Positions 43,141 through 44,997 of a stretch of DNA of 44,997 nt are shown here, one piece after another. Under the pieces are notes generated by a model. That model did no database searches, had not been told where the DNA came from, and was given only the letters and a program-made list of their open reading frames with translations. A program made the translations under genes and the position numbers. Location of the stretch: positions 4,615 through 49,611 of the forward strand of contig PCTP01000174.1 in the NCBI GenBank assembly GCA_002770795.1. Direction: 5' to 3'. The first letter of the stretch is position 1. Each line of letters starts with the position of its first letter. The DNA comes from Gammaproteobacteria bacterium CG22_combo_CG10-13_8_21_14_all_40_8 (GTDB taxonomy: Bacteria > Pseudomonadota > Gammaproteobacteria > Enterobacterales > GCA-002770795).

Positions 43141-43860
43141 TTGAAATCCGCTATTGCTCGTTATCTCAGAGTTAAACAGTTTATTCTTGAAGGCATTCAA
43201 ACAAATCATTGGTTGCCATCTGATAAAATACCCTCAGAGAATGAACTCACATTGCTTTGTTCGGTCAGTAGGATGACGGCTAAAAGAGCCTTGGATGAAT
43301 TGACTCAAGAAGGAATTCTTGAGCGACTGCAAGGATTGGGAACTTTTGTTAAAGTACCCGTCGCTAGCTCCTCATTGCTTAAAATTACTGATATTTCACA
43401 TGATATTCGGCTCAGAAATCATCGTCATACCAGTCAACTTTTAAAACTCGAATCAAAAACATTTAAACAATCCAGCCAGTTTCCAGAGATTATTCCCTCA
43501 GGGAATACGGTTTTTTATTCTGAATTACTCCATTTTGAAAATGATTTACCCATTCAGCTTGAACAAAGAATTATCAATCCAGCACTAGCACCAAGCTATC
43601 TTGAGCAAAATTTCTTAGAAGAAAGTCCGAGTGATTATTTATTAAAAACCATCCCTATCACAGCAGCCCAACAAAAAGTTGCAGCCACTTTAGCGTCACT
43701 ACAAATTTGTCAACATCTGCAAATAGCCATCAGCCAACCTTGTCTAGTTTTACACCGAAAAACTTGGTCGGGTTCACAATGGGCGACTATCAACACCTTT
43801 TACCACCCCGGAAATCGTTATCAATTAGAAAGCAATATTACCCAGGAGATATCATTATGA
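43141..43860 (+). CDS. hutC: Histidine utilisation repressor HutC (GntR family)
   Basis: This 239-residue regulator has an N-terminal GntR winged helix (LPSDKIPSENELTLLCSVSRMTAKRALDEL, then LQGLGTFV) and a C-terminal UTRA effector domain that binds urocanate in the family. The start is TTG 43141; the frame is closed by a stop at 43102 and no in-frame ATG lies between. Upstream ATGs at 43104 and 43112 give only short frames. The end overlaps hutU (ATGA), so repressor and first enzyme are translated together. An operator-like palindrome lies in front. Confidence 0.93.
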   Translation: MKSAIARYLRVKQFILEGIQTNHWLPSDKIPSENELTLLCSVSRMTAKRALDELTQEGILERLQGLGTFVKVPVASSSLLKITDISHDIRLRNHRHTSQLLKLESKTFKQSSQFPEIIPSGNTVFYSELLHFENDLPIQLEQRIINPALAPSYLEQNFLEESPSDYLLKTIPITAAQQKVAATLASLQICQHLQIAISQPCLVLHRKTWSGSQWATINTFYHPGNRYQLESNITQEISL

Positions 43861-44997
43861 AGAACAATAGACATGATCCCACAAGACATATTAGTGCAGC
43901 CAAAGGAACGGCTCTCACTGCAAAAAGTTGGATGACAGAAGCTCCACTTAGAATGTTAATGAATAACTTAGATCCCGTTGTAGCAGAACGACCAGAGGAT
44001 CTGGTGGTTTATGGTGGAATTGGTCGTGCAGCCAGAAACTGGACTTGTTATGACAAACTTGTCGAATGTTTAACAGCATTAGAAGATGATGAAACCTTAT
44101 TAGTGCCATCAGGTAAACCTGTTGGCGTTTTTAAAACCCATGCCGATGCGCCCCGAGTACTTATTGCCAACTCGAATTTAGTCCCCCATTGGGCAAACTG
44201 GGAACATTTTAATGAACTTGATAAAAAAGGCTTGATGATGTATGGCCAGATGACTGCGGGTTCATGGATCTACATTGGCAGCCAAGGCATTGTTCAGGGT
44301 ACCTATGAAACCTTTGTGGCTATGGCTAAAACACATTATCAAGGGTGTTCAAAAGGTAAGTGGGTACTCACAGGCGGTTTAGGAGGGATGGGTGGTGCTC
44401 AACCCTTAGCAGCGACCATGGCTGGATTCTCTATGTTAGCTGTAGAATGCGATCCAACGCGCATTCAAAAAAGATTAGAAACCGGCTACCTTGATGCAAA
44501 AACAACCAGCATTGAAGAAGCCCTGGCGCTTATCCATAAAGCTCATGACAATAACCAAGTGATCTCCGTGGGTTTATTGGGTAATGCAGCCGATGTATTC
44601 CCTGAATTAGTCAAACGGGGCATCAAACCTGATGTGGTCACCGATCAAACCAGTGCACACGATCCTCTCAATGGTTACCTACCTTCAGGTTGGACGCTAG
44701 AAAAAGCGGCACAACTGAGAGAAACTAACCCGACATTCGTGGTAGAAGAAGCCAAAAAATCCATGGCAATTCAAGTACAGGCCATGTTAGATTTTCATCA
44801 TCAAGGGGTTCCTACGGTAGATTATGGGAACAATATCCGCCAAATGGCCATGGAAAAAGGCGTGGCGAATGCCTTTGATTTCCCTGGTTTTGTTCCAGCT
44901 TATATTCGCCCTTTATTTTGCAAAGGCATAGGTCCTTTCCGTTGGGCGGCACTTTCCGGTGATCCCGAAGATATTTACCAAACAGATGCCAAAGTGA
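43857..44997 (+). CDS. hutU: Urocanate hydratase, N-terminal part (cut by window end)
   Basis: HutU converts urocanate to 4-imidazolone-5-propionate, the second step of histidine breakdown, using tightly bound NAD+ as electrophile. The window holds about 380 of the usual roughly 555 residues, with no stop. Motifs are VYGGIGRAARNW, TAGSWIYIGSQGIVQGTYET, the NAD-binding GGLGGMGGAQPLA, DQTSAHDPLNGYLP, VDYGNNIRQMA and FVPAYIRPLF, all typical of urocanase. ATG 43857 overlaps the hutC stop by four bases. The hutH, hutI and hutG genes would be expected beyond the window. Confidence 0.97.
   Translation, partial: MKNNRHDPTRHISAAKGTALTAKSWMTEAPLRMLMNNLDPVVAERPEDLVVYGGIGRAARNWTCYDKLVECLTALEDDETLLVPSGKPVGVFKTHADAPRVLIANSNLVPHWANWEHFNELDKKGLMMYGQMTAGSWIYIGSQGIVQGTYETFVAMAKTHYQGCSKGKWVLTGGLGGMGGAQPLAATMAGFSMLAVECDPTRIQKRLETGYLDAKTTSIEEALALIHKAHDNNQVISVGLLGNAADVFPELVKRGIKPDVVTDQTSAHDPLNGYLPSGWTLEKAAQLRETNPTFVVEEAKKSMAIQVQAMLDFHHQGVPTVDYGNNIRQMAMEKGVANAFDFPGFVPAYIRPLFCKGIGPFRWAALSGDPEDIYQTDAKV

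Noticed and set aside
1..44997. CRISPR array, insertion-sequence transposase, prophage or toxin-antitoxin genes
   Set aside because: No regularly spaced direct repeats, transposase motifs or phage genes were seen on either strand.

Overview
The window is AT-rich DNA from what looks like a low-GC gammaproteobacterium. The protein families (RmlD, WecB/WecC/WecG-type enzymes, MlaC-like protein, HutC/HutU, the DUF3482/DUF2868 pair) support this. Nothing visible fixes the genus.

Left flank, 1-8.6 kb. A truncated unknown gene ends at 322. It is followed by a signalling group: a hybrid histidine kinase (-), an orphan family-3 solute-binding protein (+) and a REC-PAS-GGDEF diguanylate cyclase (-). 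Next comes an overlapping pair, a DUF3482 GTPase and its DUF2868 membrane partner. A 546-bp non-coding stretch with small palindromes and one tRNA-Gly(GCC) then border the main locus.

Core, 8.6-42 kb: a large surface-polysaccharide locus of the Wzx/Wzy type. Its leftward arm starts at 42 kb with an unusually long Wza-like exporter and Wzz. It continues with nucleotide-sugar genes (UDP-GlcNAc 6-dehydrogenase, WecB, WecC), Wzy, Wzx, an acetyltransferase, two GT4 enzymes, a heparinase II/III-like lyase, PglC/PglD/PglE-like enzymes and an AsnB-like amidotransferase. A three-gene rightward block (17,977-22,162) holds a second flippase, a sulfotransferase and a PglF/WbpM-like dehydratase. A second leftward arm (17,777-8,593) is a chain of eight overlapping genes with four sulfotransferases, a GT4, a hexapeptide acetyltransferase, a NodB-like deacetylase and a WecG/TagA glycosyltransferase, followed by a DegT aminotransferase and RmlD.

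Read together, the genes could start a repeat unit on diacetylbacillosamine or a related amino-sugar (PglF, PglE, PglD, PglC). They could add ManNAcA (WecB, WecC, WecG) and GlcNAcA (WbpA-like), amidate uronates (AsnB), acetylate, deacetylate and sulfate the sugars, and then flip, polymerise and export the product. Five sulfotransferases beside uronic-acid enzymes and a heparinase-fold lyase suggest a sulfated, glycosaminoglycan-like capsule or exopolysaccharide. This is the most noteworthy system here. The product is inferred, not shown.

Right flank, 42.2-45 kb. An MlaC-like periplasmic protein is divergent from the histidine-utilisation repressor hutC, which overlaps hutU (urocanase, cut by the window end). 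A perfect palindrome with the TGTA-N2-TACA pattern of HutC operators lies just upstream of hutC.
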